Shown piece after piece: positions 16,821-25,611 of a DNA stretch of 64,000 nucleotides. The translations under genes and the position numbers were made by a program. The notes beneath the pieces are model-generated. The model was not told the origin of the DNA and searched no databases. It worked only from the letters and a program-made list of their open reading frames with translations. Numbering within the stretch: position 1 is the stretch's first letter; each line of letters opens with the position of its first letter. The DNA comes from QWPN01 sp044360305 (GTDB lineage Bacteria; Planctomycetota; Planctomycetia; Pirellulales; UBA1268): contig JBIKKQ010000001.1 of NCBI GenBank assembly GCA_044360305.1, positions 11,889 to 75,888 of the forward strand, written 5' to 3'.

Positions 16821-18569
16821 ATGAACGAATTCTCCCCCGGCCTGCACCTGCTGCTGGTCATCGCCGCGCCGCTCGTGGGCGCCCTGGCCGCCTGGCTGTT
16901 CGGCAGCCGGGGCATCGGCGCCGTCCGGCAGAGCGCCGCCGTGACGGCCGTGGTCACGCTCCTGCTCGCCGGCTGGCTGATCCTCCGCGCCCTCGGCGAC
17001 CCGGGGTTCCTCGCCGGCCGCCCGTTCGCCACCGTCTCCCTGCCGTGGCTCGTCGAGTCCCCGTTCGACGTCCGGTTCTCCCTCGGGCTCGACGGCCTCT
17101 CGCTCTGGATGTTCGGCCTCGCCGCGCTCCTCTCCCTGACGGCGGTGCTCGTCAGCTGGGAGGCCGTCACGGACCGCGTCGTGGGCTTCTACGTGCTCCT
17201 CCTCGTGCTCGAGGCGGCGATGCTCGGCGTGTTCGCGGCCCGCGACGTGATCCTGTTCTACGTCTGCTTCGAGTTCACGCTCGTGCCGCTGTTCTTCCTG
17301 ATCGGCATCTGGGGGCACGAGGAGCGGCGCCGGGCCGCGGTCAAGTTCTTCGTCTACACGCTGGCCGGGAGCGTGCTCACGTTCCTCGGCCTGTTGGCGA
17401 TCGTCCTCTGGGCGGCCTCCCACACCGGCACCATCAGCTTCGACATCGCGTCGCTGACCGCGGTGCTGCGCCAGCATCCGCTGCCGATGACGGCCGCGTC
17501 CGGCTGGCTGCAGATGACGGTGTTCCTGGCGCTCCTGGCCGGGTTCGCCGTCAAGGTGCCGATCGTGCCGCTGCACACCTGGCTGCCGCTGGCCCACGTC
17601 GAGGCGCCGACCGGCGGGAGCGTCGATCTCGCCGGCGTGCTCCTCAAGATCGGGATCTACGGCTTCCTGCGATTCTCGCTGCCGATGCTCCCCGAGGCGA
17701 CGGCGGCGGCGGCCCCGTGGTTGTTCGGCCTCGGGGTGGTAGGCATCCTCTACGGCGGCCTCGTGGCCCTCGTGCAGACCGACCTCAAGCGGCTCATCGC
17801 CTACTCGTCGGTGAGCCACATGGGCTACATCGTGATGGGGCTGTTCGCGCTCACGCCGGTGGCCGTGGAGGGGGCCAACCTCCAACTCGTCAACCACGGC
17901 CTCTCGGCGGCCGGCCTGTTCGCACTCGTGGGCATGATCTACGAGCGGTTCCACACCCGGTCGATCGCCAATCTCGGCGGCATCGCGTCGCGGGCGCCAT
18001 GGCTCACGGTGCTGTTCATGCTGTTCACGTTCTCGAGCATCGGCCTGCCGGGCCTCAACGGGTTCGTCGGCGAGTTCATGATCCTCGCCGGTTCGTTCCA
18101 GCGGGCCTGGTCGGGCGTGGCACCGGCCTACGGGACGGCCTACCTCGTCATGGCCCTCGCGGCGGTGAGCGGCGTCGTGCTCGGCGCCTGGTACATGCTC
18201 TGGGCGGTGGAGCGGGTCTTCTTCGGCCCCTCCCGGGAACCGCCCCGGGCGGGCGGCCACGGACACGATGCCGGCGGCCACTCCCATGCCGACCAGGTCC
18301 ATGCCGACCACGGCCACGGTCACCACGCGCATGGTCATGGTCACGCCGGTCATGGCCCGCAGGCGGCGGACCGCTGCGACCTGCGCTGGTACGAGTTCGC
18401 CGCCCTGCTCCCGCTGGCGGTGTTCGTCGTCTGGATCGGCCTGACGCCGGCCACGTTCCTCGCCCCGGCGGCCCCGACGCTCAAGGCGGCCACGCAGGCC
18501 TCGGCCGCGGCGTTCGCCGCGCGGATGCAGGCCCCCACTCCCTCCGATCAGGTCGCCCGCGCCCAGTGA
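16821..18569 (+). CDS. nuoM: NADH-quinone oxidoreductase subunit M with His-rich loop
   Basis: A 582-residue antiporter-like proton-pumping subunit. VCFEFTLVPLFFLIGIWG carries the conserved membrane Glu, VKVPIVPLHTWLPLAHVEAP the Lys and broken helix, and LIAYSSVSHMGYIVMGLFA the middle motif. Between the last two helices (about residues 475-513) lies a loop with about 15 His among Gly, Ala and Asp, which is absent from E. coli NuoM. Such a loop could bind metal ions. nuoN follows 10 nt later. Confidence 0.97.
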   Translation: MNEFSPGLHLLLVIAAPLVGALAAWLFGSRGIGAVRQSAAVTAVVTLLLAGWLILRALGDPGFLAGRPFATVSLPWLVESPFDVRFSLGLDGLSLWMFGLAALLSLTAVLVSWEAVTDRVVGFYVLLLVLEAAMLGVFAARDVILFYVCFEFTLVPLFFLIGIWGHEERRRAAVKFFVYTLAGSVLTFLGLLAIVLWAASHTGTISFDIASLTAVLRQHPLPMTAASGWLQMTVFLALLAGFAVKVPIVPLHTWLPLAHVEAPTGGSVDLAGVLLKIGIYGFLRFSLPMLPEATAAAAPWLFGLGVVGILYGGLVALVQTDLKRLIAYSSVSHMGYIVMGLFALTPVAVEGANLQLVNHGLSAAGLFALVGMIYERFHTRSIANLGGIASRAPWLTVLFMLFTFSSIGLPGLNGFVGEFMILAGSFQRAWSGVAPAYGTAYLVMALAAVSGVVLGAWYMLWAVERVFFGPSREPPRAGGHGHDAGGHSHADQVHADHGHGHHAHGHGHAGHGPQAADRCDLRWYEFAALLPLAVFVVWIGLTPATFLAPAAPTLKAATQASAAAFAARMQAPTPSDQVARAQ

Positions 18570-18579
18570 AGGCCCCCGC

Positions 18580-20319
18580 ATGAACCCGACGTCCTCCCTA
18601 TCGTTCCAACTGCTCGCCCCGGAGATCGCGCTGGTGGCGGCGGCGCTCGTGGCCTGGCTGGGGGCCGCGTTTCTCGGCCTGCGAGCCGGCTGGCTCGTCG
18701 CCCTGGCGGGGATCGGTGGGGCCGCGATCCTCGCCGGTGGCGGACCGGCCGCCGGCACGGTGGCCTCCGGCGGCGTCGTCATCGACCCGTTCTCCAGCTT
18801 CATCCGCTGGACGGTCCTGTCGCTCGGGGCGCTGGTGGTGCTCGTTCAGGCGGGCGACCTGTTCGCGTCAGCATCGAGCCGGGGGTCCGGCCTGCGCCGC
18901 GGCGGCACCTGCGAGGAGGCGGGCACGCTCCTCGTGATGCTCGCCGGACTGTCGCTCGTCGGCGTCGCCGGCGACCTCGTGCTCCTGTTCGCGGGGCTCG
19001 AGCTGGTGTCGATCCCGACGTACGTCCTCCTCGCCCTCAAGCGAACCGACGCCCGCGGGCAGGAGGCGGGGCTGAAGTATTTCTTTCTCTCGCTCGTCGC
19101 CTCGGCCTTCTTTCTCTACGCGCTCGTCTGCCTGTACGGCATCGGCGGCTCGACCAGCCTGGCCGCGATCGCCCAGCGGCTCCACGCCGCGGACAGCAGC
19201 GCCGCCGACGCCTTCAGGTCGCTGCTGCCGGCGGCGCTCGGCATGGCGCTGGTCGGCGCCGCCTTCCGCATGGCCGCCGTTCCGATGCACTTCTACGCTC
19301 CCGACGTCTACGAGGGGACGAGCCCGGGCAACGCCGCGGTCCTGTCCACGCTCCCCAAGGTCGCGGGCCTGGTGATTCTCGCCCGGGTGCTGGCCCTCGG
19401 CATCACCCCCGACGCCGGGCAGCCGGCCGCGGCGCCGGCGGCAGTCGCCTGGCTCGACATCCTCTGGCAATTGGTCGCCGTGCTGGCGGCGATCACGATG
19501 ACGGTGGGCAACGTGATGGCGCTCTGGCAGCGGAACCTGCGCCGGCTCCTCGCCTGCTCCTCGATCGCCCACGCCGGCTACCTGCTCGTTGGCGTGGCGG
19601 CGGCCGCCGCGGGCGCCGCGGCCCGGGCCGGGCAGCCGCTCGGCGACGTCGGCGGCCTCGATGCCGGCTGGGTCCTGCGGATCGGCGGCATGTCGGCCGC
19701 GCTGTTCTACCTGCTCACCTACGCTCTGGCCACGATCGGGATCTTCGGCGGGCTCGCCTACCTCGGCCATCGCTGGCCCGAATGGACCGCGACCAGCGGC
19801 CCGCGACCGCCGCGTGAGGAGATCGCGACCGTGGACGACCTCGACGGCCTCGCGACCACCAACCCCGTCGCCGCGTTCGCCATCGCCGTGTTCCTGATCT
19901 CGCTGGCGGGCATCCCGCCGCTGCCGGGCTTCTGGGGCAAGCTGTCGCTGGCGACGGCGAGCCTCGCCGTGGACTGGAACGCGCCGCTGGTCGCCGGCAG
20001 CCGCCGGGCGTGGTTCGTGGGACTGGCGCTGGTGCTGGTGCTCAACGCCGCGATCGCCGCCGCCTACTACCTGCGCGTCATCGGGGCGATGTATTTCAAG
20101 TCGTCGAAGCGGGGCGTGCAGGCCGACGGCGGCCTGGCCGCCGGCGTGGCGATGCTCGTCTGCCTGGTCGCGGTGGCCGGCGTCTCGGTCGCCCCCCGGG
20201 GGCTCGTCGCCTGGACCCACGCCGCCGGTGACGCCGTCTCCGGCGGCGACCTTCCGGCCACCGAGGCCCGGGCGGCGGCCCGCGGCCCGGCCGCCACCCC
20301 GCTGGCGGGTCTGCGATGA
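18580..20319 (+). CDS. nuoN: NADH-quinone oxidoreductase subunit N
   Basis: A 579-residue antiporter-like subunit, longer than the usual 480-490. LFAGLELVSIPTYVLLALKR has the conserved Glu, MAAVPMHFYAPDVYEGTSP the broken-helix region, and LLACSSIAHAGYLLVGVAA the central motif. The extra length lies in loops between helices and in the Ala-rich C-terminal tail. The 3' end overlaps the mrp start by 4 nt, so the Fe-S carrier downstream is translationally coupled to complex I. Confidence 0.96.
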   Translation: MNPTSSLSFQLLAPEIALVAAALVAWLGAAFLGLRAGWLVALAGIGGAAILAGGGPAAGTVASGGVVIDPFSSFIRWTVLSLGALVVLVQAGDLFASASSRGSGLRRGGTCEEAGTLLVMLAGLSLVGVAGDLVLLFAGLELVSIPTYVLLALKRTDARGQEAGLKYFFLSLVASAFFLYALVCLYGIGGSTSLAAIAQRLHAADSSAADAFRSLLPAALGMALVGAAFRMAAVPMHFYAPDVYEGTSPGNAAVLSTLPKVAGLVILARVLALGITPDAGQPAAAPAAVAWLDILWQLVAVLAAITMTVGNVMALWQRNLRRLLACSSIAHAGYLLVGVAAAAAGAAARAGQPLGDVGGLDAGWVLRIGGMSAALFYLLTYALATIGIFGGLAYLGHRWPEWTATSGPRPPREEIATVDDLDGLATTNPVAAFAIAVFLISLAGIPPLPGFWGKLSLATASLAVDWNAPLVAGSRRAWFVGLALVLVLNAAIAAAYYLRVIGAMYFKSSKRGVQADGGLAAGVAMLVCLVAVAGVSVAPRGLVAWTHAAGDAVSGGDLPATEARAAARGPAATPLAGLR

Positions 20320-21404
20320 GCACGGCCCCGACCGAGACCGCCGTCCGCAGCCTGCTCGGCGAGATCGCCGATCCCGAGTCCGGCCGACCGCTCACGGAGA
20401 TGGGCCAGGTCGTGGCGGTCGCGGCCGCCCCGGCGGCGATCGCCGTCACGGTCGGCCTCACGACCCACTCCGCCATCCTCTGGAACGCGACCCGGGGCCG
20501 GATCGAGGAGCTGCTCCGCAGCCGGTTTCCCGGCGTGCCGCAGGTGACGGTCACCATCGTGCCGCACGACCGGCCGCCTCCGAAGCTCGGCCAGATCGGC
20601 CTCGAGGCGAAGAGCGTGATCGCCGTCGGCTCCGGCAAGGGGGGCGTGGGCAAGAGCACGATCGCCGCCTCGATCGCCATCGGGCTCGCCCGGGCGGGCA
20701 GCCGCACCGGCCTCCTCGACGCCGACGTCTACGGGCCGAGCGTGCCCCACCTGCTCGGCCTCTCCGGCCGTCCGCAGATCGAGGATGGAAAGATCCTGCC
20801 GCAGTGGCTCGACGTCGGCCGCAGCCGGATGCCGACGATGTCGATGGGATTCCTCGTGCCGGCCGGCGAGGCGGTGGTGTGGCGCGGGCCGATGCTCCAC
20901 GGGGCGATCACGCAGATGCTCCGCGACACCCGCTGGGGGCCGCTCGACTATCTCGTCATCGACATGCCGCCGGGCACTGGGGACATCGCGCTGACGCTCT
21001 CGCAGGTGCTGCCGCTGACCGGTGCCGTCGTGGTCTGCACGCCGCAGGACGTGGCCCTGCTCGACGCCACCAAGGCGATCGCGATGTTCCGCAAGGTCAA
21101 CATCCCGCTCCTCGGCATGGTGGAGAACATGAGCTTCTTCATCTGCCCCGACACGGGGAAGCGGTACGACATCTTCGGCACGGGCGGGGCGAAGCGGACC
21201 GCGCAGGAGCTGGACATCCCGTTTCTCGGCGAGGTGCCGATCCAGATCCCGATCCGCGAGCATGGCGACGCCGGGCGGACGGCGGCCAACTACGACGATC
21301 CGGCCGCGGCCCCGTATTTCGAGGCGATCTGCGCGCGGCTGGTCGGCACTCTCGCCGCGGCCACGGCCGCCCGACCGCCGCTCCCGTCGCTGCCGGTGCT
21401 CTGA
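20316..21404 (+). CDS. P-loop Fe-S cluster carrier (Mrp/ApbC/Ind1 family)
   Basis: A 362-residue protein. Residues about 1-85 are a MIP18 (DUF59)-type domain. The deviant Walker A motif GSGKGGVGKST is at about residues 106-116, followed by LLDADVYGPSVPHLLG and VIDMPPGTGDIALTL. Family members transfer Fe-S clusters; the mitochondrial homologue Ind1 is needed for complex I assembly. The canonical metal-binding CxxC appears here as ICPDTG, so only the first Cys is present. The gene overlaps nuoN by 4 nt, which argues for a job in complex I maturation. Its last 160 bp are duplicated beyond the downstream island. Confidence 0.93.
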   Translation: MSTAPTETAVRSLLGEIADPESGRPLTEMGQVVAVAAAPAAIAVTVGLTTHSAILWNATRGRIEELLRSRFPGVPQVTVTIVPHDRPPPKLGQIGLEAKSVIAVGSGKGGVGKSTIAASIAIGLARAGSRTGLLDADVYGPSVPHLLGLSGRPQIEDGKILPQWLDVGRSRMPTMSMGFLVPAGEAVVWRGPMLHGAITQMLRDTRWGPLDYLVIDMPPGTGDIALTLSQVLPLTGAVVVCTPQDVALLDATKAIAMFRKVNIPLLGMVENMSFFICPDTGKRYDIFGTGGAKRTAQELDIPFLGEVPIQIPIREHGDAGRTAANYDDPAAAPYFEAICARLVGTLAAATAARPPLPSLPVL

Positions 21405-21410
21405 TACGCG
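21245..21410. repeat. Left copy of the 166-bp direct repeat (3' end of mrp)
   Basis: This 166-bp stretch, the 3' end of mrp plus 6 bp after the stop, recurs at 31299-31464 with 12 substitutions and no gaps (about 93% identity). Seven differences are silent and five change the residue. The pair brackets a 9.9-kb segment. Confidence 0.85.
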
Positions 21411-21553
21411 GCGGAGTCCTGGCCCCAGCCGCGGTTCACTCGATGCTGCCCGCCCCCCCGGCCCCCCCGGCGCTCGCCGGCCGACGAAGGGCGTGGCCTG
21501 CCTTGGAAAATCTGATCCAGCGGTTACCAAGGGGCGACGCTAACTCCGTTATC

Positions 21554-22863
21554 GGCCCATCGGGGATTTTGTGGGTGGCTCCGTAGTGGAGAATGCGGCT
21601 TCCCCCCGGAGGCAAGACGCATGTTCGACACGGAGCTCTATCAGCAGGTTCTCTTCTTGACCGCTCCTTGGAAGGTGACGGACGTGAGGCTCGATGTCGA
21701 GTCAACAGAGATCCACGTCCACGTCGAGCATCCCGAGGGCTGCCGCTGGAGCTGCCCGCATTGTAGCCGAGAGTTGGCCTGCTACGACCATGCGCCCGAG
21801 CGGCGGTGGCGGCATCTCAACACCTGCCAGTTCCACACGCTCGTCCATGCGCGTGTCCCACGGGTCGAGTGCCCCGAGCACGGAGTGGTGCAGGTCAAGG
21901 TTCCGTGGGCGGAGCCCCACGGCCGCTTCACCCTGCTCATGGAGCGGTTTGTGATCGACGTCCTCCAGGCCTGCCAGACCGTGAAGGGAGCATGCACCCT
22001 CGTCGGCATCTCCTGGGATCAGGCCTGGCACGTCTTGGATCGCGCTGTTGCCCGTGGGCTGGCCCGCAAGGAGGCAGACACGATCGCGCGTATCGGCATC
22101 GACGAGAAGGCATTCCGCAAGGGCCATCGGTACCTGACCATCGTCAACGACGTTGACCGGGGGACCGTGGAGTTCGTTGAGGAAGGCCGGGAAAAGGCGA
22201 GTTTGGCGGCATTCTACGAGTCCCGCACTCCGGAGCAGCTCGCGGGCATCGAGGCAGTGGCGATGGATATGTGGGAGCCCTACGTTCAAGCCACCCTCGA
22301 AGCCGTTCCTCTGGCTTCCTCAAAGATCGTCTTCGACCGCTTCCATGTCATGCAGCACATGACCGAAGCCGTGGATGTGGTGCGCCGCCGCGAGAATCGG
22401 CTGCTGACAGCTGAGGACGACGATCGCCTCAAGGGCACGAAGTACCTGTGGATCTCCTCCAAGGAGAACGTCCATCCCAAACGCCAGGCGGAGTTCCGCT
22501 TCCTCCGAGGAAGTGATCTCAAGACAGCCCGAGCCTGGACCATCAAGGAGAATCTGCGGCACCTGTGGTCGTTCCGTGTCGAGGGTTGGGCTCGTCGGTT
22601 CTTCTCTCAATGGAGCGGCTGGGCGATGCGGAGCCGCCTCGAGCCGATCAAGGCCGTAGCCCGCATGATCGACCGCCGCCTCGACAACATCATCACCCAC
22701 TGCCGCCATCAACTGACCAACGCCGTCGCCGAGGGTCTCAACAGCAAGATCATGGCCATCAAGCGTCGGGCCGGGGGCTACCGCAACGTCGGACACTTCA
22801 AGACCGTGATCTACTTCTACTGCGGCGGATTACGGCTCTACCCATGAAGTTCCCGGATGGACC
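21554..22863 (+). mobile_element. ISL3-family insertion sequence
   Basis: A 1,310-bp element. Its left end begins GGCCCATCGGGGATTTTG (21554) and its right end, read inward on the other strand from 22863, begins GGTCCATCCGGGAACTTC. The two ends match over about 32 bp with one gap and several mismatches. A single transposase fills the interior. No 8-bp target duplication is present: the flanks are CCGTTATC on the left and CCCATACA on the right, so one end may have been rearranged or the element may be old. Confidence 0.8.
21621..22847 (+). CDS. ISL3-family transposase
   Basis: A 408-residue transposase. An N-terminal zinc-ribbon-like segment has CPHCSRELACYD and later VECPEHGVVQV. The helix-turn-helix region ACTLVGISWDQAWHVLDRAV follows at about residue 120. 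The DDE catalytic core shows IGIDEKAFRKGH (first Asp), AVAMDMWEPY (second Asp) and EGLNSKIMAIKRRAGGYRN (Glu). The length is normal for ISL3 and the frame is intact, so the element may be active. It is the only mobility gene in the putative island. Confidence 0.92.
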   Translation: MFDTELYQQVLFLTAPWKVTDVRLDVESTEIHVHVEHPEGCRWSCPHCSRELACYDHAPERRWRHLNTCQFHTLVHARVPRVECPEHGVVQVKVPWAEPHGRFTLLMERFVIDVLQACQTVKGACTLVGISWDQAWHVLDRAVARGLARKEADTIARIGIDEKAFRKGHRYLTIVNDVDRGTVEFVEEGREKASLAAFYESRTPEQLAGIEAVAMDMWEPYVQATLEAVPLASSKIVFDRFHVMQHMTEAVDVVRRRENRLLTAEDDDRLKGTKYLWISSKENVHPKRQAEFRFLRGSDLKTARAWTIKENLRHLWSFRVEGWARRFFSQWSGWAMRSRLEPIKAVARMIDRRLDNIITHCRHQLTNAVAEGLNSKIMAIKRRAGGYRNVGHFKTVIYFYCGGLRLYP

Positions 22864-23220
22864 CCCATACAAGACGACGTCCATCAGATGAGCCTTGTAC
22901 ATCAGATACCCCGTGCCGGCGTTCGCTGCCAGATCGACACCGAGGTTCACGATCGTTCCAGCTGCCGGCACACGTGCCGCCGAGTCGACGGCGATGTCAA
23001 TCACCTGAATAGTTGCCAGAGCGAAATCGTATGGCCCACCGAGTGGCCTACGATCGCCGAGGGCGGGATTGACAACAAGACCCCACACACCACGTTCCCC
23101 CGGCGGGGCGATCTCGTCCACGTGCCGAGCAGGGCTGCTGCCGGCCGGCTGTGGCACGAACCAGGATTTCCAACGCAGGCCACGGCGAAGGTGCCACGCA
23201 CGGCCCCTGAACGCCTGCAT
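22864..23220 (-). pseudogene. Unidentified gene remnant at the right end of the insertion sequence
   Basis: On the minus strand an open frame encodes about 119 residues, including GVWGLVVNPALGDRR, PYDFALATIQVIDIAV and GTIVNLGVDLAANAGTGYL. This looks like genuine beta-rich secreted-protein sequence rather than a shadow. It runs into the insertion sequence at 22863 and loses its natural 3' end there. No start or partner fragment was identified on the other side of the insertion sequence. No family was recognised. Confidence 0.4.
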
Positions 23221-23222
23221 CT

Positions 23223-23255
23223 TGCCCAGATTTGGTGGCTGTCACCTTTATCCTC
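23223..23255. repeat. 33-bp palindromic repeat, copy 1
   Basis: This 33-bp sequence directly after the stop of the gene ending at 23263 matches 24253-24285 with two mismatches. Read on the minus strand its core is AAAGGTGACAGCCACCAAAT, an imperfect version of the palindrome in copy 2. Confidence 0.65.
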
Positions 23256-23262
23256 TGAAATG

Positions 23263-24144
23263 TCAGCTGTCGGGTAGTTCCAGGGGCACGAACTCCTTCT
23301 CTTCGTATGTCCGATCTGTGTCGAAGAACTCCACCTCCTGGACCTTTTCCTCCGGGGGATCTGCTTCGTCCTCGTATTTCCCAACTTCTTCGTATGTCGG
23401 AGGCGCGAATGGGTCGGGGGTGAAGCGAAGATTCGGACAGGCTTCACGCAGGAGGTACGGAATCGTCGGTGGTTCGATGTTCGACCCGATATGAAGCTCC
23501 TGTAGTTGTGGCATTGCTTTGAATATCGGCAGGAGCCCGGGACTAACGGCCAGATTGTCTACATGAAGTACCTGCAGGTGCGGCAGCCGCGCGAGAGGTT
23601 CGAGCTCCTCTGCCGTGACGGAGGCTTCAACGAACACGCTCCGCAGTGTCTTGATCTCCGCGAGCGCCTGAAAGACGTCGATTGCGGGTTTCTTACGGTC
23701 ATAGCATCCGATGCCGATCGTTTCGAGGGCGGGGCAGCTTCCGAGAGATCGAACGTCAGCGGGAGAGACTTCGGTTTCGATCCACAGTCGCGAGAGACGC
23801 GGCAACCGAGCCAAAGAAGCCAGTACGCCCGGATCGAGCCGCCCTGACACGGAGAGTTGCTCGATATGCCGCGCCCGCGCGAGGTCGTTTGCGTCTCGGA
23901 CCGTGAGTCCGTGCTCGGCATGAATTTTCGTCCATGCAGGCTTGTACTGCAACGGCCAGATGTAACGCAACCGGTGCGTCGAAATGCGTGTGCTGTGTCC
24001 GCTGTGGCCGTTCTCCCAGCCGAGTTCCCGCAGCCGGAAGTCGATGTACCACGGCCAGGCCAACCGAAGTGCGAGCAACAAGCACGCGACAACGACCGCG
24101 GCAGTGAAGATGAAGACGGGCCATCTGGAAGTGACGGGAGTCAT
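23263..24144 (-). CDS. Membrane-anchored leucine-rich-repeat-like protein, paralogue 1
   Basis: A 293-residue protein. A single N-terminal transmembrane segment (FIFTAAVVVACLLLALRLAW) is followed by WPWYIDFRLRELGWENG and WPLQYKPAWTKIHAEHGL, both shared with the neighbouring gene. Residues about 90-235 form leucine-rich-repeat-like units such as LASLARLPRLSRLWIETEV and LEPLARLPHLQVLHVDNLAV. The C-terminus is very acidic. The start is the ATG at 24144, just before the membrane segment; a longer frame to 24537 crosses the intergenic repeat. It is a tandem paralogue of the gene at 24305. The DNA has lower G+C than the rest of the window. Function is unknown. Confidence 0.65.
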   Translation of the reverse strand: MTPVTSRWPVFIFTAAVVVACLLLALRLAWPWYIDFRLRELGWENGHSGHSTRISTHRLRYIWPLQYKPAWTKIHAEHGLTVRDANDLARARHIEQLSVSGRLDPGVLASLARLPRLSRLWIETEVSPADVRSLGSCPALETIGIGCYDRKKPAIDVFQALAEIKTLRSVFVEASVTAEELEPLARLPHLQVLHVDNLAVSPGLLPIFKAMPQLQELHIGSNIEPPTIPYLLREACPNLRFTPDPFAPPTYEEVGKYEDEADPPEEKVQEVEFFDTDRTYEEKEFVPLELPDS

Positions 24145-24252
24145 GGGCTGATCACAGAGGGCCATCGGCGAGCGAGAGCGACCGACCACAACATGGTCAA
24201 GGGTCCTGTTCGTAAGCCAGGGTGACGCTGTGGCTTTCGTAGCGGCTGAACG

Positions 24253-24285
24253 TGCCCAGATTTGGTGCCTGGCACCTTTATCCTC
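24253..24285. repeat. 33-bp palindromic repeat, copy 2
   Basis: This copy lies 20 bp after the stop of the gene ending at 24305. Its minus-strand core AAAGGTGCCAGGCACCAAAT contains the perfect palindrome GGTGCCAGGCACC. It resembles short palindromic intergenic repeats found in many bacterial genomes. Confidence 0.65.
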
Positions 24286-24304
24286 CTCAGGAGTCGTGGC
24301 CCGC

Positions 24305-25156
24305 TCACTCCTGCAACGGCGAAGGGTTGTCTTGCTGTTCGAAGACGGTTTCGTCGTAGTTGGAGTCCGACAAAGGCCCGCCGTCATCCGGCAACACCTT
24401 GAGCTTTGGGCAGGCATGCCGCAGCTCAGGGGCAAGATCCGGATATACGTTGCCACCGCCGAGGCCGACTTGTTGGAGTTGCGGCATGCCTTGGAATACC
24501 CGCGCCAGCCCTGGACTGGGCCGGAGACCCGGCACAATCAGAAAACGAAGGTTCGGCAGCCGCGACAATGGCTCGAGTTCTTCGGCCGTCACAGACGAGC
24601 CGATGACCACTCGCCGGAGCGTCTTGATTTCGGCTAGTGCCGCATAGAAATCCATCCCCTGCCCATCACTGCTGTCAACGTAGATCGACTCGAGGGACTG
24701 CGAGTCGCGTAGGTCACGTAGATCCTCTCCGCGGACATCCGTAATGAGTGACAGGTGCAGTAGGCGTGGCAGTCGAACTAAAGGAGCCAATGTGCCTGGG
24801 AGGATACGGCCGTCTACATGCAGTTTTTCGATTTGCCCAGCTCGCGACAGGTCTTTGGCGTCGCGACTTGTGAGACCGGCGCGGGCGTAGACCTCCTTCC
24901 ATTCCGGTTTGTACCGCAACGGCCATGTGTAATGAATCTGCTGGCCGCCCCTGTAGACCGCGCTGCGCGAACTGTAGGCAGCACCGCCGGGATTGAAGAC
25001 CGCACTGCCCGGTTTATCCCCATTCTCCCAACCCAACCTCCCGAGACTGAGCTCGACGTACCACGGCCAGGCCCACTGTGTCCCGAAAATAATGGTCACC
25101 GCAAGCACGCCGGCGCCGGCCAGCAACCCGCGCCATCTCGAGGTGATTCGCTTCAT
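24305..25156 (-). CDS. Membrane-anchored leucine-rich-repeat-like protein, paralogue 2
   Basis: A 283-residue protein with the same plan as the preceding paralogue. The N-terminal membrane segment is LLAGAGVLAVTIIFGTQW, followed by WPWYVELSLGRLGWENG and WPLRYKPEWKEVYARAGL. The repeat-like region contains LAPLVRLPRLLHLSLITDV and LEPLSRLPNLRFLIVPGL, and both proteins share ALAEIKTLR and SSVTAEELEPL-like stretches. It differs in the segment after the anchor and in its C-terminus. Tandem duplication is the simplest explanation, with the 33-bp repeat carried along. No enzymatic motif is seen; a role in protein-protein contact at the envelope is only a guess. Confidence 0.65.
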   Translation of the reverse strand: MKRITSRWRGLLAGAGVLAVTIIFGTQWAWPWYVELSLGRLGWENGDKPGSAVFNPGGAAYSSRSAVYRGGQQIHYTWPLRYKPEWKEVYARAGLTSRDAKDLSRAGQIEKLHVDGRILPGTLAPLVRLPRLLHLSLITDVRGEDLRDLRDSQSLESIYVDSSDGQGMDFYAALAEIKTLRRVVIGSSVTAEELEPLSRLPNLRFLIVPGLRPSPGLARVFQGMPQLQQVGLGGGNVYPDLAPELRHACPKLKVLPDDGGPLSDSNYDETVFEQQDNPSPLQE

Positions 25157-25216
25157 CGGCTGAAGGGCCTTGGACTCACGCGACCTGAGCGGCCGCTTGG
25201 GGAAGGTGCACCGGGC

Positions 25217-25525
25217 TTACTTGACCTTCACGGTCTGGCTGAAACTTTCGTACGTGCTTTCGATTTCATCCGTTGTGGCTACGACCGACCACCGAATCGG
25301 CTCGTCTGACCAGCGTACGATGTCGGCCCATTGGTCCTTCGTCGGAGTCCACGACACCTCCAGCGGCAGATCATTCGGCAGATTTGCAGGTTTGGGAATC
25401 TCGGTGCTGCCGCGGACGCTGATCCGGAGGCCTTGTGCGTTATAGAACCGGAGTTCGACGGTTCTGAACAGCCACTGGTCGGGACGTTTCACGCCGGGGA
25501 CCCTTTCCAGCCCCAGCCGGGGCAC
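25217..25525 (-). CDS. Small hypothetical protein, possibly truncated
   Basis: A 102-residue frame starting at a GTG. It is rich in Trp and charged residues (VSWTPTKDQWADIVRW, PIRWSVVATTDEIE) and has no signal peptide or membrane segment. The absence of a good ribosome site and the lack of a credible ATG suggest it may be the 3' part of a longer gene. It lies 60 nt upstream of the second leucine-rich-repeat-like gene on the same strand. No family was recognised. Confidence 0.4.
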   Translation of the reverse strand: MPRLGLERVPGVKRPDQWLFRTVELRFYNAQGLRISVRGSTEIPKPANLPNDLPLEVSWTPTKDQWADIVRWSDEPIRWSVVATTDEIESTYESFSQTVKVK

Positions 25526-25611
25526 GAGGATTCTCTCACAAGACCTGGGTCAAGATTTGGGGAGGGGGTCACTCTGGCCGAACTTTCCTTCGGTGAGCCG
25601 TACGTCGCGCA

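Noticed and set aside
14276..17170. A 964-codon open frame on the minus strand across nuoL
   Set aside because: Antisense to nuoK, nuoL and nuoM with a composition of Arg, His, Glu and Gly only. It is a shadow of GC-rich coding sequence.
21405..21553. A tRNA as attachment site for the island
   Set aside because: No cloverleaf or T-loop sequence was found at either junction; the repeated sequence is protein-coding.
21546..22871. 8-bp target duplication of the ISL3 element
   Set aside because: The flanks CCGTTATC and CCCATACA do not match, so no target duplication can be claimed.
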